Positions 7,638 to 16,974 of a stretch of DNA of 64,000 nt are shown here, piece after piece. Location: positions 62,001 through 126,000 of the forward strand of contig JAOAFZ010000003.1 in the NCBI GenBank assembly GCA_026415975.1. The letters are read 5' to 3'. The notes beneath the pieces were generated by a model. It worked only from the letters and a program-made list of their open reading frames with translations, was not told the DNA's origin and did no database searches. Every line of letters begins with the position of its first letter. The stretch's first letter is position 1. A program made the translations under genes and the position numbers. The DNA is from Patescibacteria group bacterium (lineage in GTDB: Bacteria > Patescibacteriota > Microgenomatia > UBA1406 > GWC2-37-13).

Positions 7638-10268
7638 ATGTGCGGTATCGGCGGGTTATGCGGGTTTCGGGATGATCGAATCATCAAAAAAATGTCGCAG
7701 CTCATGCGGCATCGCGGACCTGATGGCGAGGGTATATTTTCAAACGATAAGGTATCTCTCTTAAACCGCCGGCTGGCAATTATCGATCGTGCAGGAGGTG
7801 ATCAGCCGATCTGGAACGAAGACAAGACTGTAGTCGTCGTATTCAACGGTGAAATATATAATTACCGAGAGCTGAGGGTCGAGCTTGAGTCACGCGGACA
7901 TTATTTTTCTACGCACTCCGACACTGAGGTAATTGTACACAGCTATGAAGAGTGGGGCGACACCTGCTTTGACCGCTTTAACGGGATGTTTGGAATCGCA
8001 CTCTATGACATCAAACGCGAACGGCTTCTGCTGGCGCGAGATCACTTTGGCATTAAGCCTGTCTATTACGCATATGACCGTGAAAATAATAACCGGATCC
8101 TTTTTGCATCGGAAATTAGGCCCATTCTGGAAAGCGGGCTTGTAGATAAAAAGCCGAATGAACGAATTCTCTATCGCTACCTTGTTTATCGGATTCACGA
8201 TGAAAATGAAGAGACGTTCTTTGCAGGTGTGCGACGACTGCTACCGGGGCAGATGATGCTTATCGAGAATGGAAAAGTAAACATTCGATACTATACTCAA
8301 TTCCAGAGAAAACTGAAAGAAATTACTCCGAAAAAAACCCTTTCACCACACGACGTTACAGAGTTTCGGGAAAAAGTTATCACGGCTATTCACCGGCGGC
8401 TGGTTTCAGAGGTCCCGGTCGGGAGCGCACTCTCGGGTGGGCTGGATTCTTCAACGGTAGTTTCCGTAATAAACATGCTATTACGAAAACGCAATAAAGA
8501 TCTCCAAGCTATAGGAAAAACACAAAAAACATATTCTGCCGTTTTCCCTGGTTCAAGTAATAACGAGGAGCAATACATTGATAGTCTTGTTACTAGTCTG
8601 GAACATGTTGATTCTATCAAGGTAAAACCCACCCCTGAGGAGTTTTTCTCTGATTTGGAGGACTTTGTTCGATCTCAGGAGGAGCCTACAATTAGCACCG
8701 GGCCGTATGCGCAGTATCAGGTAATGCGTCGGGCCAGCAAGGACGTAACGGTCCTCCTGGACGGCCAGGGGATTGATGAGATGATGGCAGGGTATCTGCC
8801 GTATTACCTGGTATATATGCGGGACCTTCTCAATTCACGCTCATATCAAAAACTGATGATGGAGTTATGGGCTTCACGAGACATAATCACCGGACTTCTT
8901 TTGAGAAAACTAAGCGCAGTTATCGGCTTACGAAAGGATATTTCAGTAAAAAATCTGTTACACAGCCGGTTTGCAGATCAATATAAAAATGAGTCGTTTT
9001 GTGCCTGTGCAACAAATCTCCGGCAGAGGCTCATAGAAGACGTGTTCGGAAACAGTTTGCAAGCCCTGCTCAGATATGAGGATAAAAACTCTATGAGGTT
9101 TTCGGTAGAGGGTCGCGTTCCCTTTCTCGACCGAGAGTTGACTGAATACATTTTTTCACTTCCCGACGAAGCAATTATTCATAAGGGCTGGAATAAGGCG
9201 ATTCTCCGTGATGCCATGCAAGGACTGATTCCCGATACAATAGTACGTCGTCGCAATAAAATCGGCTTTACCACACCCGAAAGGGAATGGTTCCTCCGGA
9301 TGAAAAACAGGATCTATGGTATTTTTCTGAGTGAGTCATTTGCCAGCAGACCCTATTTTAATCAGGCAGCGGTCTTGAAAGCCTTCGAGGCATTTATCGA
9401 GGGCAAAAACGACGATACCATGCTCTTCTGGCGCCTTTTGAACGTGGAGCTTTGGATGCGGATTTATTTTGATGAAAAACCGTTGCAGAAAGAAGCCAAA
9501 CCGCGTAAATTGTTCGAACCGAATGAGGGAAAGCAGCTGGAAATAGAGGTAGAAGGTAAGCGTTATGCCCGGTACCCGGTGCGGACTGAGCTATTTGCCA
9601 AGGGAGATGACTATGCCGCAAAGCTGGCTGCAGAAGTGGATTCCTTCCGCAAAAAACTCCTCACTGCCCCGGCAGGGAAGAAACTCCGAAATCGAGACTG
9701 GGTTGCGATTATCTCCGAGAAGGTCGTCGCGATTTCACAGGGACGATCGTACTTTATCTGGGACATACATCCGAGCTGGTGGGCAAAAACCCTTTCTTCC
9801 TTTGTTAAAAAGACCCCCTACGGGATTGGTCTGGGCAGCCCATGGACGATGCAGCTTGCTATCAATGAAGTGGGCTTAAGCCGAATCCTGTTTGCCTCGT
9901 TTGCAGCAGCGGTTACCAAGCCGCTTGGAATAAAAGGACTCTTTTACCATATAGTAGGCAGAACAGTAGCCAGTATAGATGGCCCCACCGAGTATTCGCT
10001 GTATCCCTCGAACGTTTCCGCAAAGCTCGGTCCTCGCGAGCCGGACAAGGCTGCCGAGGCTATCTCGACCGCGATCCGGAAAAAGCTTACCAGTGATGAA
10101 CGGAAGCACTTCATGGGTGCGGTGGTAATTGACGCGAACGATCTGGGGAGGGATATCTTGGGAAATGCCTCGGTACTCACAGATTCGGAAGTGGCAGCTA
10201 TCATGCGTGATAATCCGATGGGGCAGGGGAGCGAGCAGACCCCGCTGGTGCTAGCGTATTTAATCTGA
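7638..10268 (+). CDS. Asparagine-synthetase-like amidotransferase fused to a CofE/F420-ligase-like domain
   Basis: The product has 876 residues; the start at 7638 places Cys2 (MCGIGG) as the class II glutamine amidotransferase nucleophile. Residues 2-200 form the glutaminase domain (RHRGPDGEG, FNGEIYNYRELR). Residues about 240-612 form the AsnB synthetase domain with PP-loop SALSGGLDSSTV (about 260-271). Typical AsnB ends near 615. A further 260 residues resemble F420-0:gamma-glutamyl ligase (CofE): DWVAIISEKVVAISQGR, a NVSAKLGPREPDKAAEAI segment, and AVVIDANDLGRDILGNAS (matching the D.GR..r.G motif). CofE enzymes form amide bonds to glutamate using GTP. No other F420 gene is visible. The gene lies 20 bases after the SHMT-like gene, with no promoter between. 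The fused product may make two amide bonds on one unknown substrate; this is inference. Confidence 0.82.
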   Translation: MCGIGGLCGFRDDRIIKKMSQLMRHRGPDGEGIFSNDKVSLLNRRLAIIDRAGGDQPIWNEDKTVVVVFNGEIYNYRELRVELESRGHYFSTHSDTEVIVHSYEEWGDTCFDRFNGMFGIALYDIKRERLLLARDHFGIKPVYYAYDRENNNRILFASEIRPILESGLVDKKPNERILYRYLVYRIHDENEETFFAGVRRLLPGQMMLIENGKVNIRYYTQFQRKLKEITPKKTLSPHDVTEFREKVITAIHRRLVSEVPVGSALSGGLDSSTVVSVINMLLRKRNKDLQAIGKTQKTYSAVFPGSSNNEEQYIDSLVTSLEHVDSIKVKPTPEEFFSDLEDFVRSQEEPTISTGPYAQYQVMRRASKDVTVLLDGQGIDEMMAGYLPYYLVYMRDLLNSRSYQKLMMELWASRDIITGLLLRKLSAVIGLRKDISVKNLLHSRFADQYKNESFCACATNLRQRLIEDVFGNSLQALLRYEDKNSMRFSVEGRVPFLDRELTEYIFSLPDEAIIHKGWNKAILRDAMQGLIPDTIVRRRNKIGFTTPEREWFLRMKNRIYGIFLSESFASRPYFNQAAVLKAFEAFIEGKNDDTMLFWRLLNVELWMRIYFDEKPLQKEAKPRKLFEPNEGKQLEIEVEGKRYARYPVRTELFAKGDDYAAKLAAEVDSFRKKLLTAPAGKKLRNRDWVAIISEKVVAISQGRSYFIWDIHPSWWAKTLSSFVKKTPYGIGLGSPWTMQLAINEVGLSRILFASFAAAVTKPLGIKGLFYHIVGRTVASIDGPTEYSLYPSNVSAKLGPREPDKAAEAISTAIRKKLTSDERKHFMGAVVIDANDLGRDILGNASVLTDSEVAAIMRDNPMGQGSEQTPLVLAYLI

Positions 10269-10344
10269 TATCTCGAGAACGCGCCGCAATTCTAGGAATT
10301 GCGATATGCTCCGATTATCCTCTGGAAAAACCAGTTATGCGGTA

Positions 10345-10350
10345 TATAAT
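10345..10350 (+). promoter_or_regulatory. -10 box TATAAT, leaderless start of gatC
   Basis: A perfect TATAAT is 6 bases before the gatC ATG (10357), so the transcript should start at the start codon. No -35 match is apparent. Confidence 0.65.
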
Positions 10351-10356
10351 AACTCC

Positions 10357-10626
10357 ATGACTCAAAAGCAAATCACCCGCGATGACATTCTTCACCTGGC
10401 GAAGCTCGCCAATCTCCAGCTCACTGAAGCGGAGATAAAAAAGTATATGAGTCAGTTGGAGGAGACAATCGAGTACGTGGAAAACCTCTCGGAACTGAAT
10501 ACGGTAGGCGTTCCACCCACCTCCCACGCGACACGGGTAGAAAACGTATATTTTGAGGACGGCACCCCGAACCAACGGGGACTGGACTTCTCGAAAGAGA
10601 ACTACAAAGTTCCGCGCATACTCTAA
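10357..10626 (+). CDS. gatC: Asp-tRNA(Asn)/Glu-tRNA(Gln) amidotransferase subunit C
   Basis: The 89-residue GatC has the family pattern RDDILHLAKLANLQLTEAE near the start, the middle segment MSQLEETIEYVENLSELNT, and the C-terminal R.D / PRIL ending. GatC wraps around and stabilises the GatA-GatB complex that converts Glu-tRNA(Gln) and/or Asp-tRNA(Asn) to the amide forms. The start at 10357 follows a TATAAT box by 6 bases; a longer frame from 10306 would run through the promoter. gatA follows after one base. Confidence 0.93.
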   Translation: MTQKQITRDDILHLAKLANLQLTEAEIKKYMSQLEETIEYVENLSELNTVGVPPTSHATRVENVYFEDGTPNQRGLDFSKENYKVPRIL

Positions 10627-10627
10627 T

Positions 10628-12013
10628 ATGAATCTTGCCGCCGCAACACTAGCCGAACTGCGCACACTACTGGATACCAAAAAGATCAGCTCCTCTGAGC
10701 TTGTCGATTTTTTCCGTGCGCGAATCGAAAAACACAATCCGAAACTAAATGTGTACCTGACCGTCTGCGATCCGGAATCGGCGGCCGGAACAGGACCCCT
10801 CGCCGGAATACCCCTCGCAATCAAGGATAACTTCTGCACCAAGGGCATCCGCACGACTGCATCGGCGAAGTTGCTGGATTCGTTTATTTCTCCCTATGAC
10901 GCTACGGTTATCTCCCGGCTCAAAGAAGCGGGAGCGCTTGTCCAGGGGAAAACGAATATGGACGCATGGGCGCACGGTTCCTCCACGGAAACCTCCGACT
11001 ACGGACCCACCTTAAACCCGTGGGATACCACCCGCGTTCCCGGTGGTTCATCGGGTGGTTCGGCTGCGGCTACCGCTGCGGCCCTTGCCCCTGCGGCGAT
11101 CGGCTCGGAGACGGCCGGTTCTATCCGCGGTCCGGCTTCCTGGTGCGGTGTGATAGGAGTAAAGCCCACCTATGGACGTGTTTCACGCTACGGCGTCATT
11201 GCCATGGGTTCTTCGCTGGATTGTCCGGGACCCTTCTCGAGAACGATTGAAGATTCCGCACTCCTGCTGCAGATTATCGCCGGGAAAGACCCTTTCGACG
11301 CAACCAGCGCCGAAGAGGCAGTTCCCGATTACACTGCCGAGATGAAGAAAAAGCGAACCTTTACCATCGGTATTGCCGATGAGTACCTGGAAGGAGTACA
11401 AGAAGACGTGCGGAAAAACTTCGATCAAACGAAGAAGGAGCTTGAAAAAATGGGCCACACCTTTAAAAAAATATCGCTGATTCCCCCGAAATATTCCATA
11501 TCGGTGTACACTATTTTGCAGCGCGCCGAAGTATCTTCGAACCTGAGCCGGTACGACGGTATCCGGTATGGCGAAAAGCGCACCGCATTTACGGCGGAGG
11601 CAAAGCGACGCATTATGTTGGGAACCTATACTCTCTCGCACGGGTACTACGATGCCTACTATAAAAAGGCTCAACAGGTACGGACACTCCTCATAGAAGA
11701 CTTCAGACGGGTATTTAGGGATGTAGACCTGATCATGGCGCCTTCCGGACCGGTAACCGCGCTCAAGCTGGGTGAGTTTGAAAAGTATCCTTTCTTCGGG
11801 GAGATCATGGATGTATTATACGAACCCGGAGCAATTGCCGGGCTCCCTGCAATTAGTATCCCCACCGGTCTTGACTCGAATTCTCTGCCGATCGGTATGC
11901 AGTTCATGGCCAACTATTTTTCTGAAGGAGCGCTTCTAGATATCGGATACCAGTACGAACAGGAGACCGGCTTTCATGGCATTAGCAAGCAGTTAATCGA
12001 TCGTTACGCCTGA
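10628..12013 (+). CDS. gatA: Asp-tRNA(Asn)/Glu-tRNA(Gln) amidotransferase subunit A
   Basis: This 461-residue amidase-signature enzyme releases ammonia from glutamine for tRNA-dependent amidation. The Ser-cisSer-Lys catalytic triad is visible: Lys in PLAIKDNFCTKG (about 62), the Gly/Ser-rich loop VPGGSSGGSAAATAAA (about 137-152), and the nucleophile Ser in GSETAGSIRGPASWCG (about 158-173). Its length is close to the usual 480-490. The start at 10628 lies one base after the gatC stop and gatB begins one base after its stop, giving a compact gatCAB operon. Confidence 0.96.
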   Translation: MNLAAATLAELRTLLDTKKISSSELVDFFRARIEKHNPKLNVYLTVCDPESAAGTGPLAGIPLAIKDNFCTKGIRTTASAKLLDSFISPYDATVISRLKEAGALVQGKTNMDAWAHGSSTETSDYGPTLNPWDTTRVPGGSSGGSAAATAAALAPAAIGSETAGSIRGPASWCGVIGVKPTYGRVSRYGVIAMGSSLDCPGPFSRTIEDSALLLQIIAGKDPFDATSAEEAVPDYTAEMKKKRTFTIGIADEYLEGVQEDVRKNFDQTKKELEKMGHTFKKISLIPPKYSISVYTILQRAEVSSNLSRYDGIRYGEKRTAFTAEAKRRIMLGTYTLSHGYYDAYYKKAQQVRTLLIEDFRRVFRDVDLIMAPSGPVTALKLGEFEKYPFFGEIMDVLYEPGAIAGLPAISIPTGLDSNSLPIGMQFMANYFSEGALLDIGYQYEQETGFHGISKQLIDRYA

Positions 12014-12014
12014 T

Positions 12015-13343
12015 ATGAAATACCCATACCCGATAATCGGACTCGAAATCCACGTAGAACTAAAAACGAAATCAAAGATGTTCTGTCAGTGCTCTGCTGA
12101 TTACTTCGGGAAGGCACCAAATTCGCAGGTCTGCCCGGTGTGTTTAGGTCTTCCGGGTGCGCTTCCAGTGCCAAATAAAACGGCAGTGGAGTGGACGATT
12201 CGGATCGCACAGGCTCTCGGTTGCACAGTGCCGGAACGGTCCAAATTCGACCGGAAACACTATTTTTATCCTGATCTTCCGAAAGGATATCAGATCAGCC
12301 AATACGATGAGCCAATCGGTATCAACGGGCGTGTTGCAATTTCCGACGGAATCGAGAGGAAAGAATTCCGCATCCGCCGTGTTCACATCGAAGAAGACAC
12401 CGGCAAGCTTATCCATAAAGGTGGTGAGACACTCATCGACTTTAACCGCTCTTCTGTACCGCTCGTTGAGATTGTTACCGAAGCCGACTTTCACAACTCC
12501 GGAGACGTAAAACGCTTCCTTGAAGAGCTCCAAGTGATTATAAGGACACTTGATGTTGCAAATGCGGACATGGAAAAAGGAGACATGCGGCTCGAGCCAA
12601 ATATTTCGGTTCTATATCTGGAAAAAGGGCAAAAATGGGACGGAAAGACGTTTCCGAAGTATAAAGTCGAGGTCAAGAACATCAACTCATTCCGCTTTGC
12701 CAAAATGGCTATTGATTACGAGCTGGAACGCCAGACCAAACTCCTGGAAAACGGAGAAACACCGGTGCAGGAAACACGCGGCTTTAATGAGAAAACTAAT
12801 GCCACCGTAAGCCAGCGCACCAAGGAAGATGCGCACGATTACCGGTATTTTCCGGAACCGGATATCCCGGTCATGGTATTCGGGAAGTCGTATCTGGAAC
12901 GGATTCGTCAATCGCTTCCCGAATTGCCGACTCCACGTGCAGAGCGATTGGTTGCAGAGCTTGGCCTTCGATTCCAGGATGCGTTTCTAATCACCCGGGT
13001 AAAGTCAACAGCAGACCTCTATGAAATGCTGGTTGCAAAAATGGGAAAGGACAAGTCTCAGAAAATCGCAAATCACATCGTCAACCGGAAAGTAGATGTT
13101 ACCGCACCCGTAGAAGAGGTAGTCTCCGCAATGGAGGCGCTCTTTGCCGAAAAGAATGCTGATCCTGCATTACTCGAAAAAGCGGTTGCGGATGTATGCG
13201 CGGCTAACGGAAAAGTGGTCACCGACTATAAAAACGGCAAGCAGCAGGCTCTGATGTTTCTTGTGGGGCAGGTCATGCGACAGATGCGTGGCCAGGCGGA
13301 TGCAGCAGATGTTACCGCTGCCCTTAGGAAATACCTCGACTGA
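12015..13343 (+). CDS. gatB: Asp-tRNA(Asn)/Glu-tRNA(Gln) amidotransferase subunit B
   Basis: The 442-residue GatB kinase subunit activates the misacylated tRNA and transfers ammonia. Motifs are IGLEIHVELKTKSKMFC at the N-terminus, CPVCLGLPGALPVPN (about 37-51, with the zinc-type Cys pair), YFYPDLPKGYQISQYD (about 85-100) and the HIEEDTGKLIH segment. The C-terminal YqeY-like tail domain is present and ends slightly short of the usual 475. It is the last gene of gatCAB; dnaE follows after 48 bases with its own promoter. Confidence 0.96.
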   Translation: MKYPYPIIGLEIHVELKTKSKMFCQCSADYFGKAPNSQVCPVCLGLPGALPVPNKTAVEWTIRIAQALGCTVPERSKFDRKHYFYPDLPKGYQISQYDEPIGINGRVAISDGIERKEFRIRRVHIEEDTGKLIHKGGETLIDFNRSSVPLVEIVTEADFHNSGDVKRFLEELQVIIRTLDVANADMEKGDMRLEPNISVLYLEKGQKWDGKTFPKYKVEVKNINSFRFAKMAIDYELERQTKLLENGETPVQETRGFNEKTNATVSQRTKEDAHDYRYFPEPDIPVMVFGKSYLERIRQSLPELPTPRAERLVAELGLRFQDAFLITRVKSTADLYEMLVAKMGKDKSQKIANHIVNRKVDVTAPVEEVVSAMEALFAEKNADPALLEKAVADVCAANGKVVTDYKNGKQQALMFLVGQVMRQMRGQADAADVTAALRKYLD

Positions 13344-13380
13344 AGCCGCCATTTACGCTCAAAACCAAGGCACTACCCGC

Positions 13381-13386
13381 TATAAT
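13381..13386 (+). promoter_or_regulatory. -10 box TATAAT, leaderless start of dnaE
   Basis: A perfect TATAAT is 5 bases before the dnaE ATG at 13392, with no Shine-Dalgarno. A leaderless transcript is predicted. Confidence 0.65.
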
Positions 13387-13391
13387 AAGAC

Positions 13392-16300
13392 ATGTCCTTC
13401 GTGCATCTTCACCTGCATACCGAGTACTCACTCCTGTCGAGTCTGGCACGGATGGAGTTGGTACTGGCGCGGGCGCGGGAGTATGGTATGCCCGCAGTTG
13501 CGATTACCGACAATGGTGCCACCTATGGTATGTTCCATTTTGCAATGAAAGCAAAATCTGCGGGAATCAAGCCAATTTTCGGTGTAGATTGCTATAAAGC
13601 CCGTGGTTCACGCAACGACCAGCCGAAAGGACCATACGACGATATTGACCGGGTAGTTGTTATTGCCAAGAATTTCCAAGGATATCAGAATATCATGCGC
13701 CTTATCACCGAAGCAAATCTCAGCAACAAGTTCCCCGCGTACAAGGCGCGTATCGATTTTGAACTTCTGGAAAAGTATCACGAAAATCTACTGATACTAA
13801 GCGGTTCGATAAACGGCGAGATTCCACGACTAATACTTGAAAACAACGCAGAAGCTGCTGAAAAGCTGTGTCTGCGTTACTACGAGGTATTCGGGAAGGA
13901 TTTTTATCTGGAGCTTCAAAGGCATGCTGGATTGGATGATCAGGAAATAGTAAACCGCGAGCTTCTTAGGATATCCCGAAAACACGGCATCCCTGTTGTG
14001 GCGACAAATGATGTTCACTATGTGGACCCTGATGACGCCTACGCGCAGGAAGTTCTCCTGTGTATCCAGACTGGGAATGCTATTTTTGAACGAAACCGCC
14101 CGCTTTCACTGATTGATTACCCAGATCACTATTTTAAGTCTGCGGATGAGATGAAAGCACTGTTCGCCGACCTTCCGGAAGCAATAGACAACACTGTCAG
14201 GATTGCTGAGGAGTGTTGTGTGGAAATTCCCTATGGAAAACTCATTCAGCCTGTTTATCCCTATACAGAAGGCCTTTCTGCTGACGAATATCTGCGAAAA
14301 TTCGTATTTGAGAAAAGTAATCGTGTAAAAGGATTTCCACCGGAACTAGTTCGGAAGCGCCTTGAGTACGAACTGGACGTAATTATCAGCAAAGGGTACG
14401 CGAACTACTTTCTGATCACACAGGACTTTGTGAACTGGGCGAAAAATGCGGGTATCGCCGTCGGACCTGGTCGTGGATCAGCAGCTGGTGCATTGCTGTC
14501 GTATGTATTACGTATTACTGATGTTAATCCACTTGAGCAGAACCTCCCTTTTGAGCGTTTTCTCAATCCGGAAAGGCCTTCGCCTCCTGATATTGACATC
14601 GACTTCGCTGACTCACGTCGGGATGAGGTTCTAAAGTACGTAAGTGCGACGTACGGTTCTGATCATGTGGCTCATGTGGTTACGTTTGGGAAGATGGAGC
14701 CCAAAATGGCCGTAAGGGACGTAGCACGGGCACTGGGTTTAACCTACGCTCAGGGGGATCGTATTTCTAAGATGATCCCGATTCCGAAGCAAGGCGGCAA
14801 GATTACGATAGATGAAGCACTGGAACAATCTGAAATGCTTAGAGCAGCCTACGCCTCGGAAGAGGAGACCCGCCAGGTAATCGACATTACGAGAAAGATT
14901 CAAAAACTGCCGCGACATACCTCTGTGCATGCTTCGGCCGTAATCATTGCACCCGAACCGCTTACCAACTATATCGCACTCCAACGTGACGAGCGGGACG
15001 GGAGAATCGTCACCCAATATGATATGTACTGCCTTGATTTGAATGCTGTATCAGAAAACAAAGCACTTGGTCTGATTAAATTTGACTTTCTAGGCTTACG
15101 AAACTTAACCATTCTGGAGAATGCTCTTAATTTTGTTAAGAAAGAGAAGGGAGTGAGGATTACCATCTCTGAGGTGCCACTCGATGACAAAAAGACATTT
15201 GAGCTTATCGGCCGAGGAGAAACTATCGGGGTATTTCAGCTGGAGTCCGCTGGTATGCGCCGGCTGGCAAAAGATCTTCAGCCCTCAGTTCTTACGGATA
15301 TTACTGCAATGGTGGCGCTGTACCGGCCGGGACCGATGGATCTTATACCCATGTTTATTAAGGGCAAGAAAGATCCAAAGACAATTCGGTACCTCGATCC
15401 TTCTCTAAAGCCAATTTTGGAGGAAACATACGGGATTCTGGTGTATCAGGAACAAGTCATGAACATTGCGCATGATTTAGCCGGCTACACCATGGGAGAA
15501 GCAGACAATCTGCGTCGTGCAATGGGTAAGAAACAGCCCGAATACATGACAAAAGAAAAAAAGAAGTTTGTGCAGGGCTGTGTACAGCACGGTATACGAA
15601 AGCAGGTCGCAGAAGAAATCTTCGGATTTATGGAGAAATTTGCCGCATATGGTTTTAACAAGCCGCACTCGGCGTGCTACGCGCTAATTGCTTACTGGAC
15701 CGCTTATGTAAAAGCAAATTATCCGGTTGAGTTTATGACAGCGCTTCTCTCCGCAGAACTTCAGGGAGCCGCCGGCCCGGCAAAGGAACAAAAAATGGCT
15801 CAGGCAATCGATGAATGTAAAAATATGGGGATAAAAGTATTACCCCCGGATATAAATAAATCACAGGAGGACTTCAGTATCGAAGGAGATAACATTCGTT
15901 TTGGTCTTTCTGCCATAAAGAATGTTGGCTCCGCTGCAATTCAGTCCATTCTGGAGGCCCGGGCGGAAAACGAGTTTATAGGTTTTTCGGACTTTCTCTC
16001 CCGCGTAGATCTTCGAAAAGTGAACAAAAAGACGGTAGAAAGCCTAGTCAAGGCAGGCGCATTTGTTGCGTTTGGAACCAGGGCGACTCATCTGAAATAC
16101 TACCCTCAGCTTGCAAAGGATATCGGCGATAGAAAAGAACATACCGACAAAGGACAGTTCGGACTTTTCTTTGATGAACAGTCGGCTGACCGGAGGCCCG
16201 ATAACTTTCCCCGTGAATATGAGTATTCTGAAACAGAAATTATACGGTTCGAGAAAGAGGTGCTGGGTTTCTTGCTAACCCGCAATCCTCTTGATCGCTT

Positions 16301-16625
16301 TCGTGAGGCGATTGAAGCAAAGGTAACGAAACGAATAGGTGAGATTACCGAGGCTGATAATGGTCAGTATGTGGTAATTGCGGGTATTATCAACGCAGTG
16401 AAGGTGGTGAAAACGAAGAAAGATAATTCGGACATGGCATTTTTGAATCTGTATGATGATTCCGGCGCAATCGAAATCACCGTTTTCCCGAAAGCTTATG
16501 CCAAATTCCAGGAGCTTCTTGGAATGAACAAAGTAATCATGATGAAAGGAAAAGTGATTTTACGAAATGACACGGTTTCGGTAATGATGGATAATGCGGT
16601 AGATCTTGAAAAAGCTCTAGGTTGA
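13392..16625 (+). CDS. dnaE: DNA polymerase III alpha subunit
   Basis: The 1077-residue replicative polymerase begins with the PHP domain (VHLHLHTEYSLLSSL at 4-18; AITDNGATYG), continues into the C-family palm with the catalytic aspartates in PDIDIDFADSRRDE (about 398-411) and the RGSAAGALLSYVL segment, then fingers with GVFQLESAGM and LYRPGPMDLIP. It ends in a tandem HhH and OB-fold region (YVVIAGIINAVKVVK, about 993 on). The length is slightly below E. coli DnaE (1160). Several PHP histidines are kept, so a proofreading or phosphatase-type activity is possible but unproven. Confidence 0.97.
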   Translation: MSFVHLHLHTEYSLLSSLARMELVLARAREYGMPAVAITDNGATYGMFHFAMKAKSAGIKPIFGVDCYKARGSRNDQPKGPYDDIDRVVVIAKNFQGYQNIMRLITEANLSNKFPAYKARIDFELLEKYHENLLILSGSINGEIPRLILENNAEAAEKLCLRYYEVFGKDFYLELQRHAGLDDQEIVNRELLRISRKHGIPVVATNDVHYVDPDDAYAQEVLLCIQTGNAIFERNRPLSLIDYPDHYFKSADEMKALFADLPEAIDNTVRIAEECCVEIPYGKLIQPVYPYTEGLSADEYLRKFVFEKSNRVKGFPPELVRKRLEYELDVIISKGYANYFLITQDFVNWAKNAGIAVGPGRGSAAGALLSYVLRITDVNPLEQNLPFERFLNPERPSPPDIDIDFADSRRDEVLKYVSATYGSDHVAHVVTFGKMEPKMAVRDVARALGLTYAQGDRISKMIPIPKQGGKITIDEALEQSEMLRAAYASEEETRQVIDITRKIQKLPRHTSVHASAVIIAPEPLTNYIALQRDERDGRIVTQYDMYCLDLNAVSENKALGLIKFDFLGLRNLTILENALNFVKKEKGVRITISEVPLDDKKTFELIGRGETIGVFQLESAGMRRLAKDLQPSVLTDITAMVALYRPGPMDLIPMFIKGKKDPKTIRYLDPSLKPILEETYGILVYQEQVMNIAHDLAGYTMGEADNLRRAMGKKQPEYMTKEKKKFVQGCVQHGIRKQVAEEIFGFMEKFAAYGFNKPHSACYALIAYWTAYVKANYPVEFMTALLSAELQGAAGPAKEQKMAQAIDECKNMGIKVLPPDINKSQEDFSIEGDNIRFGLSAIKNVGSAAIQSILEARAENEFIGFSDFLSRVDLRKVNKKTVESLVKAGAFVAFGTRATHLKYYPQLAKDIGDRKEHTDKGQFGLFFDEQSADRRPDNFPREYEYSETEIIRFEKEVLGFLLTRNPLDRFREAIEAKVTKRIGEITEADNGQYVVIAGIINAVKVVKTKKDNSDMAFLNLYDDSGAIEITVFPKAYAKFQELLGMNKVIMMKGKVILRNDTVSVMMDNAVDLEKALG

Positions 16626-16651
16626 GCCTGTAGATACATTTCCAATATGAT
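16622..16651 (+). promoter_or_regulatory. Promoter of the ATP synthase operon
   Basis: TTGAGC (16622-16627), an 18-base spacer and TATGAT (16646-16651) lie 5 bases before ATG 16657. The -35 overlaps the end of dnaE. Confidence 0.5.
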
Positions 16652-16656
16652 TGACT

Positions 16657-16974
16657 ATGGAAAAATCCGATGATACAATTGGTCGCGTACAGTATGTCAG
16701 CGTTGATGGTACTGTGCGTACCCTGAAAAAAAAGCGAGAAAACGGTAAACCGGTCTCAAAGTTTCCATTCGAGTATACGGATTTTGGCACATACATACTT
16801 ATACCGATACTCTGCGGAACAGGAGCGGGAATTATGCTTGACCGGTTTTTCGATATCGCGCCACTGTTTACTCTCGGACTGATTGTAGCAGGAGGTACTT
16901 TGGCAGTTTATAATTTGTTTGCGATACTAAATAAAGATGGCAGCAGCCGGACCGCACGTAGTTCTGAAGGGTGA
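16657..16974 (+). CDS. AtpI/AtpZ-like membrane protein of the ATP synthase operon
   Basis: This 105-residue protein has a basic N-terminal half and two membrane helices (about 45-65 and 73-92). Its place directly before atpB and its hairpin of two helices with a Gly-rich first helix (CGTGAGIMLDRFFDIAP) match the AtpZ/AtpI type that assists c-ring assembly or ion transport. Sequence similarity is weak by eye, so the call rests on topology and position. atpB starts within its last 38 bases in another frame. Confidence 0.7.
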   Translation: MEKSDDTIGRVQYVSVDGTVRTLKKKRENGKPVSKFPFEYTDFGTYILIPILCGTGAGIMLDRFFDIAPLFTLGLIVAGGTLAVYNLFAILNKDGSSRTARSSEG

